From the NCBI GenBank assembly GCA_022385755.1, contig MU278360.1:465692-529691 (forward strand): a DNA stretch of 64,000 nucleotides, written 5' to 3'. This document shows positions 22,508 to 33,209 of this stretch, in pieces; position 1 is the stretch's first letter, and each line of letters begins with the position of its first letter. Origin of the DNA: Trametopsis cervina (Eukaryota; Basidiomycota; Agaricomycetes; Polyporales; Irpicaceae). The notes beneath the pieces are model-generated. The model worked only from the letters and a program-made list of their open reading frames with translations. It did not search any database and was not told the DNA's origin. The position numbers and the translations under genes are program-made.

Positions 22508-23453
22508 ATGGCCAAGAAGAACTCGCTCAAGTCAGCCACAGCTGTGTCGAAAGCTCCACAGCAGCCAGCTGTACAATTTCCGTCTGTCTCATCCAAAGAT
22601 TATCTCGGATGCCGTGTCCTTCTGGAAGACCAGATCATTCTTATAGACGTTAGTTGAGCGCAGCCGGGGGCTATGGAGGGTATGGATGCCCGCTGAAGTA
22701 TCATGTTGTTTGCAATAGAACTTCTTCACCGCTGAAGAATGCAAGCATTTTGTGAGGTTCATCGACGGTTTGCCACTGGAGATGACGCCCCCGAAGAAGA
22801 AAGGCGAAGCCGAGAGAGTTAACCGTGCGTATGGAAGTATATAGGCAAGTCAAGGGGCTGATTAGTATGACTTTCCAGAGAGGATATCATTTACATCCCC
22901 GGAGTTTGCGCAAAACCTCTTCAGTGTGATATCACCTCACCTCCCTTCTTTTCAATATCCACAATCCGTCCGTAGACCAGCGAATGCACCTACAGAAAGA
23001 GCAGTCCACTCGTTGAACACGAATATCAGATTATATAAGTACGGGCCAGGACAGTATTTTGGGCCACACTACGACGACTCTGTGCGGGACTCGGTCACGG
23101 GAGCGAAGTCAGAATGGACACTTTTGATATATTTGACAGGCGTACAAGACGGCGTGCAAGGCGGAGAGGTAAGTATCCCATTTGAATCGCTTTGCAATCA
23201 CATAAGGGCCAACCGTTACCAGACCATCTTCTACAAGAATCATCGAAATAGCCCACAGGAAGCCGTATCCTCCCCTCTTACTCGTGGGACAGCACTGTTG
23301 CACAGGTACAATTGTAGCAATCTTCCGTTGATGGTGTCCGCTAATGCGTTCTTTCCTCGTAGACACGGGAACGAGTGCTTGTTACACGAAGGTTCGCCAG
23401 TACATACCGGTAGCAAGTATGTTCTCAGGTCTGACCTGATGTTCGTCAACTGA
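22508..23453 (+). CDS. 2-oxoglutarate/Fe(II) oxygenase, prolyl-4-hydroxylase-like
   Basis: Five exons (22508-22648, 22719-22824, 22879-23168, 23223-23305, 23363-23453) give 236 residues. The double-stranded beta-helix core is complete: RLYKYGPGQYFGPHYDD supplies the HxD iron ligands (His146, Asp148), WTLLIYLTG and GGETIFY form the middle strands, and GTALLHRHGNECLLHEGSPV with TGSKYVLRSD supplies the distal His (His215) and the Lys ten residues on (Lys225) that binds 2-oxoglutarate in prolyl 4-hydroxylases. There is no signal peptide; the N-terminus (MAKKNSLKS) is basic, so a cytosolic or nuclear enzyme is likely. It resembles short fungal P4H-like proteins; the substrate is unknown. Confidence 0.86.
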
Positions 23454-23564
23454 CTGGGCACACTCATCACCCGCACCCGGTGCCATGATGCCATACGGCG
23501 TCATAACGATACATGTATGTCAGAAACGAGTACACACCGAGAACAATAGAGATGAAGCAAGGGA

Positions 23565-25153
23565 CTACCGACGGCCTTTCTTCTTTTTAGATGGCATACC
23601 TGCCTCGACCGTATCATCATCCCTGTCGCGGTTATCGTTGCCGCCCCCATCGTCATTCCGCCTCCGTTTCTTGCCAAAGCCGCCATTTTTCGACTGATCT
23701 TTGAGCTCATTGGATGCCAATCTGCCGGCCTCATCTACTCGCTCCTTCAGGAGCGCGACCTCCTCTTTGTCTGTAGGCCACAGCTCCATCTTCTTCCCAA
23801 TGACGCTCTCAATCCGTTGCACGAGCTCAACGTCATATTGCGTGACAAGTGTTATAGACTTTCCTGAGCGACCCGCACGGGCTGTTCGACCTACACGATG
23901 AATGTAGTCTTTTGAATGTGTCGGGATGTCAAAATTAATGACAACGTCGACTGAGGGAATATCTAGACCTCTGTAGTATTGTGTAAGTGCGAGTTCCTCT
24001 ATTTCGAAGCGAGTGAAACTCTACTTACCGACTTGCTACGTCCGTTGCTACAAGGATCTTCCTGCCGCCACTCTTGAACTTCGCCAGTGCACCCAGACGA
24101 TGACTTTGGCTGAGCTGCCCATGCAGCGGCACCGCGGGAAAACCAAGAGTGCGTAATATTATAGAAAGTCTGCCAAAAGTACGTAAGCTTCTCGAGTCTA
24201 CTGACTATCCTCGGACGTACCTTTGAGCGTCGTGAACCGTTCTGGTAAATACTATAATAGAGTTGGATGCCAGCGAATTCGCCAGATAAATGAGATGGAC
24301 ATCCTTCTGGCTCAGCGGTATAAATAGGAAATATTGCAGAAGGGTGTCAACCGTCGAGTATCTGGTAAGTTTATTAGCTAGATGCACACGAGTCTAGACT
24401 GTAGGACGTACTTCGTAGATATTTCCACCCTCACTGGATTTGTTAAACTCGCACGCTGCAGCTTCGCAACCTTTGTAGTCATCGTTGCTGAGAACAAGTA
24501 TGTGCTACGCTCGGTAGGTAATACTTTGAGAATCTTGTCGATAGCAACTTCGAAGTCGAGATCTAGCAACCTATCTGCTTCGTCCAATACCTGGGCCAAA
24601 GGGCGTGAATGAAGTTCAATAGAGCATTCGTGAACAAGTATTGGCTCACCAAGAATTTGAGCCCCCTCAGACTGAATCCCTTTGTGTTTTCCAGATGCCA
24701 ATTTAATCGCCCCGGGGTGGCAATTACAATATGGGGCTTCTTAGCTAACGCAATACTCTGCTGTACCTCCGGCGTGCCACCAGTGATTACACAGCACCGC
24801 ACACCCATCGCGCTCCCCAACGCCTCAAATTGCTCCCCTATTTGAAACGCCAGCTCTCTCGTAGGTGACATGACGCATGCGAAGAGCCCCTTGGGTTCGT
24901 CCCATAGCTTTTGTAGAATAGGAAGCGCAAAGGCAGCGGTTTTCCCGGAGCCTGTTGAGGCAACACCAATAATATCCCGTCCTTGAAGTGCATGTGGGAG
25001 AGCTTCTGCTTGAATGTCTGTAGGGTGCTTGAAGTTCATCCGCTCGAGGGCTTCGACAAGCGGGTCAATGAGTCCGAAGGACTTGAAGGTTGGCCGACTG
25101 GGACCAGCGACTGGCTCTGGCTCTGGCTCCGGAGACTGCGATGAGGAGGCCAT
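23565..25153 (-). CDS. RRP3: DEAD-box RNA helicase, Rrp3/DDX47 type
   Basis: Nucleolar ATP-dependent helicase for early 18S rRNA processing. The ATG at 25153 starts a Pro/Glu-rich N-terminus ([19 protein letters not shown]). Motifs follow in order: Q motif ([25 protein letters not shown]), motif I (ASTGSGKT), Ia ([10 protein letters not shown]), Ib (TPGRL), II ([14 protein letters not shown]), III (FSATM), IV (SIIVFTRT), V (ATDVASRGLDIP) and VI ([11 protein letters not shown]). The RLLDLDFE continuation after DEAD and the short basic tail with GKKRRR and KKKKGRR fit Rrp3/DDX47 rather than other family members. It is built of several small exons; the first intron splits the Leu-Val before DEAD. 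The stop faces the 2OG oxygenase stop across only ~110 bases. Confidence 0.92.
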
Positions 25154-25502
25154 AATCAACGGCGTATAGAGCAGAGTCAGGTATTATGTGTCCGTGTGTG
25201 TGGTAGATGAGTTTAACAATTCGTCGAGTGTGAACGCCACAACGGTCAGGTTATCGACTCAAGCGCTTGTCAAAATCTTTCTGAGGACCCCGGAACTGCA
25301 GAACGTGAACGGATCCGTGACGAAGATGTGATCAAAGCGAAGTACATTGATTTCTTCCGTCGCCTAGAAGGCGACTATAATCGATGTAGACAAAGCATAA
25401 TAGCGTAGATAGATACACGATATCACGGATATTCAATCATCTGCAACCTCAAACATCTGGCAAGCACTAGTGGCTTTCATCGCAATGAAGGGAACGATAG
25501 AC
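25154..25502. other. Intergenic: RRP3 promoter and aminopeptidase 3' flank
   Basis: No gene seen. It separates two minus-strand genes in tandem. Confidence 0.55.
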
Positions 25503-27238
25503 CTACGGCTCCCATGGACTACCGGCCTGACCACCTACACCGGCAGTTAGGAAAACGGGACTACCGTCTGCTTCTATGTAGAAGCAGTCCTCTAATCTTA
25601 CACCCACCTAACAGTGCCGTCAGTATACTAGTTGCTTGTATGGTGGGAAAACGTACTTTTCCTTCAATATAGATGCCTGGCTCATCTGAGAAGGTATGAC
25701 CCGTTAGGATGATATCGTCCGATCCACCACGCAGGTATGGTGACTCGTGCACTTCGAGGCCAATTCCTGTAAAGTGGGCGTGATATGAGAGGCTGAAAGT
25801 TCTAGGAGATGATATCGCTTTACCGTGCCCTAGACGATGTGTAAAGTACGGCCCATAACCCTCCGATTTGATTGTGAGGCGTGCAGCTCGATCAACATCT
25901 GAAGTGATGGTACCGTTATGCGCTGCGGCGATGGCAGCCGCCTGCGCATCAAAGACGATGTCCCATAGATCCAAGTGTTCGATTGGGATGGATGATGTTT
26001 CCAGAGCAAACGTCTGGTATCGCATGGCGTTAGGTTTATACCAGCTGGAGAGATATGGTGCTCACCCTTGTCACGTCGCTGTGATACCCAAATAGCTCTC
26101 CGCCGCAGTCAATCAGAACATAATCTTTCTCTTTCAGTTCCCTGTCAGTTCCGCCGCCATGCGGAAGGGCGGCATTAGCTAGAACAAAAGAAGCGTATGT
26201 GACTCTCGTGCCATGAACTATTCCGGAGGTGAGTGCTTACGTCCGAAAAGAACAATAGAGTCAAGGTTAACCAATCCTGCGGCTGACAAGGCCCCGCGAA
26301 TCATACTGCGAGCCTCCGACTCTCGTATGCCAATATACATCTGCCGGCGAACGGCCCTGATAGCTAGAACAGTAACCTGTCGTGGCACATATCAGTACTA
26401 GCGAAGAGTACAGCCGTGTAAACGCACCTCATTGACACACTTCATTATTTCCAATTCTTCATCGGTCTTCCTCTCGCGCAACCGTCTAATCTCTACCGGG
26501 GCGCTTGATACTTCGACTTTGGGGCCAACTGCTTGTTGCAGCCCATCCACCACAAAATTTCGCATAGCACCATCAACATAGATCTTTCCGTCCGATAAAC
26601 TCTGCAGCTGCGGGATGGCCGACGCGGCCACCTGGTACGGATTAGCATCCTCCGCCCATTCAGGGAAAGCAATCTCAGTGTCGCTTGGGATTGGGAGAAG
26701 TCTTGCTCGTGTAGACTCAAACGCAGGTGTCAGGATAGTGACGTTGCCAGAGACGACTCCGTTATTTTCTGTAGGAGTTATCAACAGCAAGAGCGGTCGC
26801 TCAGAAAGATGCCATGAAGACCCGGACAAGTTAGCGTAGTATGCGCCGTTTGCTCCAGGTTCGGCAATGTATGCAGATGCGCCCAGAGAGTGTAGAGTCT
26901 GCGCAAGGCGATCTTGCCGCTCAATGAAGGAGTTCGTGTGAATGGGCCTCACATGCTCGCAATGTGTTTTAAGACTCGAGAAGTCGGCCACCCCGGTTGG
27001 TCTTCTAAGCAAGGAACCTTGGAATAGCAACAGGTACACCGAGGAAATCAAAGCTGCTGCGGCCATAGTCGTAGTCTGTACGTGCGCTACGTTAGCTCTC
27101 GCGGTATCATCGTTCAGCGAAGTCATGGGACTGCGAACTCACACGGAAACGCGCTCCTAATGCGGGTGCCGTCCCCACGGTGGTGCTATAGGCCTCTGAA
27201 TTGGCCTTGTCTACCCCGCTGTCAGTCTTCGTAGACAT
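25503..27238 (-). CDS. Xaa-Pro aminopeptidase-like metallopeptidase, family M24
   Basis: Dinuclear-metal peptidase of the pita-bread fold. The ATG at 27238 opens a short exon (MSTKTDSGVDKANSEAYSTT), spliced at GTGAGT to an exon with a hydrophobic segment (AAAALISSVYLLLFQGSLL), so the protein is probably a signal-anchored or secretory-pathway enzyme. The N-terminal creatinase-like domain follows (RQDRLAQTLHSLGASAYIAE). In the catalytic domain the five metal ligands are visible: Asp in VLIDCGGE, Asp in YHSDVTR, His in THRLGHGIGLEVHE, Glu in DEPGIYIEG and Glu in VGVRLEDCFY. The last exon ends FLTAGVGGQAGSPWEP. It resembles fungal prolidase/Xaa-Pro dipeptidase-like proteins. A CACGTG lies 113 bases upstream, midway to the divergent AlkB gene. 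Confidence 0.88.
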
Positions 27239-27350
27239 CCTCAACGTCTTGGCCTTGGTCGTTGAGCGTGAATGCGAAACTTGGAGATAATGACACCAGA
27301 GTGCGACACAACGGGCCGACACGGACTTCGACTTTCCGTAGATAAGAGTC

Positions 27351-27356
27351 CACGTG
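27351..27356. promoter_or_regulatory. CACGTG in divergent promoter
   Basis: Palindromic E-box core in the 239-base gap between the divergent M24 peptidase (ATG 27238) and the CUE-AlkB-GRF gene (ATG 27478), about 115-120 bases from each start. Functional role is inference. Confidence 0.4.
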
Positions 27357-27477
27357 ACCGCGTTTGCATTACCAGCTGCGGTGCCATCATAATGACTTGC
27401 CGCTTACCTCTCACCGTATTGGCAACTTGATCTTGCAACCCTACCAGTTCTTCATATCGCGACTGTAGGGCTTGCAT

Positions 27478-29257
27478 ATGGAGGAAGATACCGATACTCT
27501 AATGGCTCTCGTCTCCAGCCTACTCGACCAGCCTGTCAACGACCAGTCACTGCTTCTAGATGCACTGGCTCAGTCAGAGGGCAATGTGCAGCATGCTGCT
27601 GATATGCTTAATAAAAGAGGCCACGGAAACACTGGGTGCACTGATGAGCCACAGCGACATAAGCTGGGCAGCCCCGCGGTTAAAACAAGCACGAAGAGAA
27701 AGCGCACAATTGGACTAGACAAGTGGCTTGTCTCCAAGGACGGTCCGATGACTAATCCCGACGCATCATGTAGTCCGAAAAAGAAATCTCGTATACAGCG
27801 AACACCCTCTCCTGCTCCCCGCCTCGTGGAATCCGAATTCGTACAGGGAAGCACAAGATCGAGTGCCAGCCCCACCAAGGTCAAGCCTGTATCTCAGACC
27901 GAGTTCATGAGCATATTGAGACCGCCGAACTCGACAGAGCGTCCTGCGAAGCTTGCGCCTCCAAAGCTCCCCCCACTTACCCTTGGAACTCCGGCACTGG
28001 TTGAAAAACATACGCCTTGCACAATGCACCTTTCTGTGCTTCCTCCTGAGCTAGCGTGCAGGTGAGCATCATTCGTTGATGTGTGACAGCAAGGCTGAAG
28101 ACATCACTCAGATTGTATTATGCTATGCTCGACGAAAGTGAGAACTGGCAGAGAAATAAATGGTGGCTGTTTGATCGAGTAGTAGAAAGTCCCCATTCTA
28201 CGTCTTTCTACATTAGACGATCCCGGACAGAGAAAGGCGATAATATGAAAGAAGCTGCCCAATTTTGGTCTGTTTCATGATTGAACTACGCGGGGATCAG
28301 CACTGACGAAGTCAAACTGGCTTAGGTATAATGGTCGCCCCACACCTCCCCCTGATTACTTCCCATCAGCGATGGAAGAGGCTTGTCAATATGTTGAAAG
28401 AGTCGTGAACGCGGAACTACGTAAAAGAAAACCCTTTCCCCTTGAGTGGGGTGGCTGCCCAGCGACCTCCGATGACCTCGCCCTAGAGCCGCAGGAAGAA
28501 GATAAGCTCGTATGGCGCGCCAATGTTGCGGCTTCAAATCGTTATGAGGGCTCTGCGGAAAGTGTTGGCCTTCACTCCGATCAACTCACATATCTCGGGC
28601 CCTATCCTACCATTGCGAGCTTGAGCCTTGGTAATGACTTGTTACAGTTATACTTAGAACATAGCTAGCTAATATGGTTTTCAGGGACAACACGAGTTTT
28701 TCGACTGCGGGAAGTAATACCGACTGACGAGAAAGAGGTGCGAAGTGCAAGGACATACAATATCCCTCTACCACATAATTCGGTGCGTGCGCGTTTTAAA
28801 AAAATTGCCACTCGTTTGCTGCTGATACACTGTCTAGTTGACCATTATGCATGCATCATGTCAAGAAACTTTCAAACACTCCATCCCTCCACAGACTGTA
28901 ATCGATCCGTTTCACCCGCCCTATCCGCCAACAGACCACCGTTCTGACTCTCCCGGCAAGTCGGGACCCTCTTACAACTCTCGCATCAATATCACTTTCC
29001 GCTTCTACCGCCCCGACTTCCAGCCTTCATCGATACCGAGATGTCAATGTAACGTGCCCTGTATCCTCAGACCTGACATGAAGAATCGGTATACAACATC
29101 AGAGGTTGATCGTGAGAAGAGTATCCCGGTTAAATACTGGTGGACATGCTATGCGGGTGCTCAGAATGATGGCAAAGGATGTAATTTCTGGAAGACGATG
29201 GATGCGAGAGCGGAAGGGAGGGGGCCATTCGCTGAAGACACGCTTGTACCTGAGTAA
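27478..29257 (+). CDS. CUE-AlkB-GRF fusion, ALKBH2-like 2OG dioxygenase
   Basis: Five exons (27478-28061, 28112-28267, 28326-28630, 28685-28782, 28838-29257) give 520 residues. Residues ~1-45 resemble a CUE ubiquitin-binding fold (LDQPVNDQSLLLDALAQSEG, then NVQHAADMLNK). A basic Ser/Pro linker follows, with KKKSR as a likely nuclear signal. The AlkB domain starts near residue 190 (LYYAMLDESENWQRNKWW) and contains the iron ligands His330 and Asp332 (VGLHSDQLTYLGPYPTIASL), distal His395 (ETFKHSIPP) and the 2-oxoglutarate Arg pair Arg430/Arg436 (RINITFR). The tail (CQCNVPC from residue 450, then KYWWTCYAGAQNDGKGCNFW) is a GRF-type zinc finger, a nucleic-acid-binding module. The best reading is a nuclear alkylation-repair demethylase with ubiquitin and single-strand DNA targeting modules; activity is inferred. 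Confidence 0.88.
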
Positions 29258-29310
29258 CTGCCTAATCTAGATGTTCCCGATACGATCTAGTGTGGAACCA
29301 ATTGCGATAC

Positions 29311-29316
29311 GAGTCA
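29311..29316 (-). promoter_or_regulatory. TGACTC (Gcn4/Cpc1-type core) upstream of HIS3
   Basis: GAGTCA on the plus strand, 79 bases before the HIS3 ATG. TGACTC cores control histidine genes through Gcn4 in yeast and Cpc1 in other fungi; its use here is inference. Confidence 0.45.
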
Positions 29317-29394
29317 GCTTATGGAGGTGGGATTTCACTGAAACTTTGCGTGTTCTCACTGTACTTGCTTTCACTCACACACCTTGCAACGACA

Positions 29395-30226
29395 ATGGCA
29401 GCTAGAACTGCGACAGTGGAGCGCAAGACGAACGAGACGACAATCTCTGTCGCGATCAATCTGGACTGTCAAGCAGGTAGCGGAAATAAGCAAGAAATAA
29501 ATGTCTCGACGGGGATAGGCTTCCTCGATCATGTACGTTCCTCTCATGCCTCAACTTGTGTCGTTTCTTTTTGTAACCATACTTGGCAGATGTACAGCGC
29601 ACTTGCAAAGCATTCGGGGATGTCCCTGACGATGAAATGCCAGGGCGATCTCTGGATAGATGATCATCACACTGCAGATATGTACCAGCCAAGAGTAGTC
29701 CTTTTCCTAGTGCGCGAATTTATCAAGGCCCATTACCTTACAGGATAGCGCTATCGCGTTAGGGACCGCCTTCAAGCAAGCATTAGGGGAGGTCAGAGGC
29801 ATCCGTCGTTACGGAACCGGCTTTGCTCCTTTAGATGAAGTACATCTTTGTCACCTCTATTCGTCCGCTGTTAATGACTTCATCTTGTACAGGCCCTTTC
29901 TCGCGCCGTCATAGACATTTGCTCACGGCCGTACTGCGTGTCAGATCTTGGTATCAAGCGCGAAAAGCTAGGGGATCTCTCGACCGAGATGTTTCCCCAC
30001 ATTTTCTACTCGTTTGCCATGGCCTCGGGTGTAACACTGCATGTAGATGTTCTCCGAGGAGAGAATGATCACCATAGGTAAAAATTGATCTACGCATCGT
30101 ATATTCCTCCGCCTTAACGATCTCTGCAGGGCCGAATCTGCCTTCAAAGCCCTTGCTCTGGCTATTAGGGAAGCCATTACTCGTACAGGCGGAGACGACG
30201 TTCCCAGCACAAAAGGAGTATTGTAA
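29395..30226 (+). CDS. HIS3: Imidazoleglycerol-phosphate dehydratase (histidine biosynthesis)
   Basis: Sixth step of histidine synthesis: dehydrates imidazole glycerol phosphate to imidazole acetol phosphate, with Mn bound by His-rich motifs. Exons 29395-29532, 29590-29679, 29744-29839, 29893-30077 and 30130-30226 give 201 residues. Family motifs are intact: [119 protein letters not shown]. The junction at 29679/29744 is odd: to keep HHTAD joined to DSAIALG the intron must begin AT, two bases before the nearest GT. With GT at 29682 the frame is lost. This is either an AT-AG intron, an AT-dinucleotide insertion or a base error. Confidence 0.9.
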
Positions 30227-30421
30227 TATGTAACGTCAAGAAACACGAACCAGTATGTAACGAAACCCTGTATAATGTAAACCAAATTCTCTCTGCATAG
30301 CTATTGCTTCGAATGAGAGTGTGGCAAAACCTATACATAAAGATGTTGCTACACTAAAATGACGCAGATTACACCAATGAAATACTGAACTAATACATGG
30401 CGAGTGGATCACTATGCCCGA

Positions 30422-32921
30422 TTACCTTTCGCCTCCTTCACACATCGTCTCAAGGAACACCTTTAAGTCATCCTTGTTGATCTCTATTACACTTGTATCG
30501 AATGATCCATGGCGCATGCGCGCATTGCATCTTTCCTTTGCATCTAGGAACGCCAGGCCAAACTCGCTGGAAATGATAATTCGTCAAACTGGAGGATAGC
30601 GGTGCCAAGTACAACAAGTGTACTCACTTCTTTTTGACTTCTCCAAAGTCTTTGGCTGCAGTCACCCCTACGACGATATATGTTCCAGCCTTCTCGTTGA
30701 GGCATGCTACGATAAATGGCAGGCTTTTCCGTCGGCTTCGTGAACTTGTTGCAATTGTGGGTGACACTTTATCTCGCAGGGCCTCGACAAGCCATAGCGC
30801 CAGACGGGAGAGTACACCAGGGTGAGAGAATAGTGCGAGGTCGGGTCCTTGCGTGAGTACCACCACACGATGACCATGGAAAGTTTTAATGTCTTGTTTG
30901 TCGATTATCGAGGTCCCTTGTCGAATGATGGCGCGATGGAGAGCCATAGACAGTGGGAGAGCGCGGCGCATCAAAAAGATGCTGGAAGAGAAGCCAGGTA
31001 AGTATTTATTTTGCCGTATACGTTGGTAAGACTCACTCGTTCAACGCATCATAAGCAGTCCAGAAGTTTCTTACCCACCATTCCAGCTCCGTGTGCTCCT
31101 CTTTCCCAGCACCCTCGGTATCCTTTTCATTTGCTGCGTGATCAGCATTACTACCCACCCCATGGACAAGCGCGTTTTCTTTATCATCATCTTTCCGTGG
31201 CGCACCCTCTCTGCCGCCAGCATCCCATAATCTTCCACCACCGAACCATTCTCCTCCATTCCGGGCCCCCTCTACTTCTACCTCAATCTTCACACCTCCA
31301 GCAACCTCTAAAAGCGCCGATATGGCTTCCACAGAGTCACCGGCAGAGAGTGGCTGAGATATGTACCCGCATGAACGGGCGAAGGAGGGATATGAGAGCT
31401 CCAGCAGACCATACTCTGGCGCAATCTGATCAAGCTTGTTCTTTAACGATAGCTTGAGGTCTTTCGCCATGTGAGAGTACGACTGTTGAGTCTCAATAAC
31501 AGAAAATCTTATGTGTTGTAACAATCATAAGCACGAGAAATGAGGACTCAAGCAGGGATGACCTACCCCATCTTTGCCAATAGGCCGGTCAGCCTCTTTC
31601 GCCCCCTCTCCTTCCAGATCCCGAGCTTGCCAGCGACATAACTGGAATGGTATAACGCGTCGTATAGGTTCCAATGTCTGAACAGCATAAATCGAAATTC
31701 ATTGGTGGAGAAAATAGCACGGTCATCTGGATGTTGCGCCTTGTATTCATAATCAGATGCAGGTGGCGGAGGGTGAAGCCGAGCGACTTCATCATGGTAT
31801 ATTGAGTGGTATTTATCGTATTCGTCTCGTGATATTCGTGAGGTGGTATATTGAAACGTAAGGCCAAGAATTGCTAGCCTTAGGAGTGTGTGAGGATACG
31901 ACGTCTTCTAAAGTGGATCCGTTCAACTCACCAGAGCAGATCCGTATCCACACGCTCAAGAACTGTGGCCAATAAGTAAATCGTTCCAGAGGCGCTTTGT
32001 GCGTGCCATGTTCCTGACATGTAATGCTTCTCTAAGCGAGCTGCGAGTCTCTCTCGTTCTTCTCTTGGTGTACGGTGGGGCTTCTACATCACAAACATAT
32101 AAGTCACCACATCAACGTCTGGGGGAAGATACGAACCTCGATTTTCCTTCGTTTCTTGGGGGAGCGGTCACCCTCACCAAGGGATCTACGTTTCCCTGTT
32201 GAGCTTCCCTCGCCGTAATCATCTACTGGATCTTCTTCATCCTCCTCATCCTCATCCTCTTCCACGTCTGAATCTTCGTCCGAATCTGGTTCAGGCTCAT
32301 ACTAGGGCAAAGTTACGATTCTCCTCCGCATTGAATGAGACACCACTCACAGTCAGAACCTCCCAAGCTTTTCTGTCTTCCTGCATATCCTCCGCACCCC
32401 CATCATCCCATATTACTATGCGCTCGCCGCTGTCCCCGCCGCCGAAGAGACTGGACAAGTTTTGAGGTCTTGAAGAGTCAATGACGTGTACTGTCAGCTG
32501 TTCTCCAAAGTCTCCGAACCACTCTGGAGACGGCAAATCCAGGATTGCGCCCATGTTCAAAAGTATCAGGGTATGCAGCTGTGGCACCCATCCCAGTCAT
32601 GCGCGTAAGTGACCAGAGACAAAGGCAGCACCGAGCACATAGCACACGTACGTCCGCGTATTGAGCGAGTTCATCTCGTATGCTTTCTAGTTGAGCATGC
32701 CCTGCGACAGGTATAACGCGATACATCACGTCATCTTGTTTCAAGAGGTCCGCCAGCATGCGTGCTGCACATAGCGCGTCCACATCCGGAGCAACAAGTA
32801 TTATAACTGAAGCCGCAGAAGTAAGAGGGGAGCGTCGATGAGTCGCCAGGATATTTGCGTAGGCTTCTCCGTACGACGGTCGTGCTGCTGACGCAAGATG
32901 CGGAGGCGGTAAATAGACCAT
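30422..32921 (-). CDS. CDC45: DNA replication initiation factor CDC45
   Basis: Essential component of the CMG helicase (Cdc45-MCM-GINS) that unwinds DNA at replication forks. The ATG at 32921 starts MVYLPPPHLASAARPSYGEA, and the RecJ-like N-terminal core follows (ASVIILVAPDVDALCAARML, LLKQDDVMYRVIPVAGHAQL). The next exon has WFGDFGEQLTVHVIDSSRPQ. An acidic/basic insertion typical of Cdc45 (runs of Asp/Glu, then SPKKRRK) precedes the central conserved block EYDKYHSIYHDEVARLHPPP with ELRFMLFRHWNLYDA-like FRFMLFRHWNLYDA and GKLGIWKERGRKRLTGLLAK. The C-terminal part has FSVIETQQSYSHM, GHRVVVLTQGPDLALFSHPG and EFGLAFLDAKERC, ending LETMCEGGER. About eight exons. A TCACGTGA lies 200 bases upstream of the start. 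It is convergent with HIS3. Confidence 0.94.
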
Positions 32922-33120
32922 GGTACGTGCTCGTTGAAGTGCACGATCGGTAGGACGTCAAGTCACAGACAGAATTAAGAGTGAAACGTAGTAGACAAAG
33001 TCTAGCGTTGATGTGTAGCTGACCGGTAGTGTTCTGTATGACAGTGGATAGTCATCAAAGGATTCAACGAAGACATGACCGTCAACGGGCGCGTCGACTG
33101 TGACGCGACGCGTCTTGTTA

Positions 33121-33128
33121 TCACGTGA
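33121..33128. promoter_or_regulatory. TCACGTGA upstream of CDC45
   Basis: Eight-base palindrome 200 bases upstream of the CDC45 ATG (minus strand), in the gap to the MSS51 stop. bHLH-type E-box; role inferred. Confidence 0.4.
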
Positions 33129-33209
33129 GTAACGTCACATCTCAGCTCATCATGAATGAGATGTGAACTATTAATTTGTGTACTAAACTCTACGTATGGG
33201 ATGCACATA

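Noticed and set aside
16818..27238. Possible secondary-metabolite gene cluster near the hydrolase and oxygenase genes
   Set aside because: No polyketide synthase, non-ribosomal peptide synthetase, terpene synthase or cluster regulator is present; neighbours are housekeeping genes.
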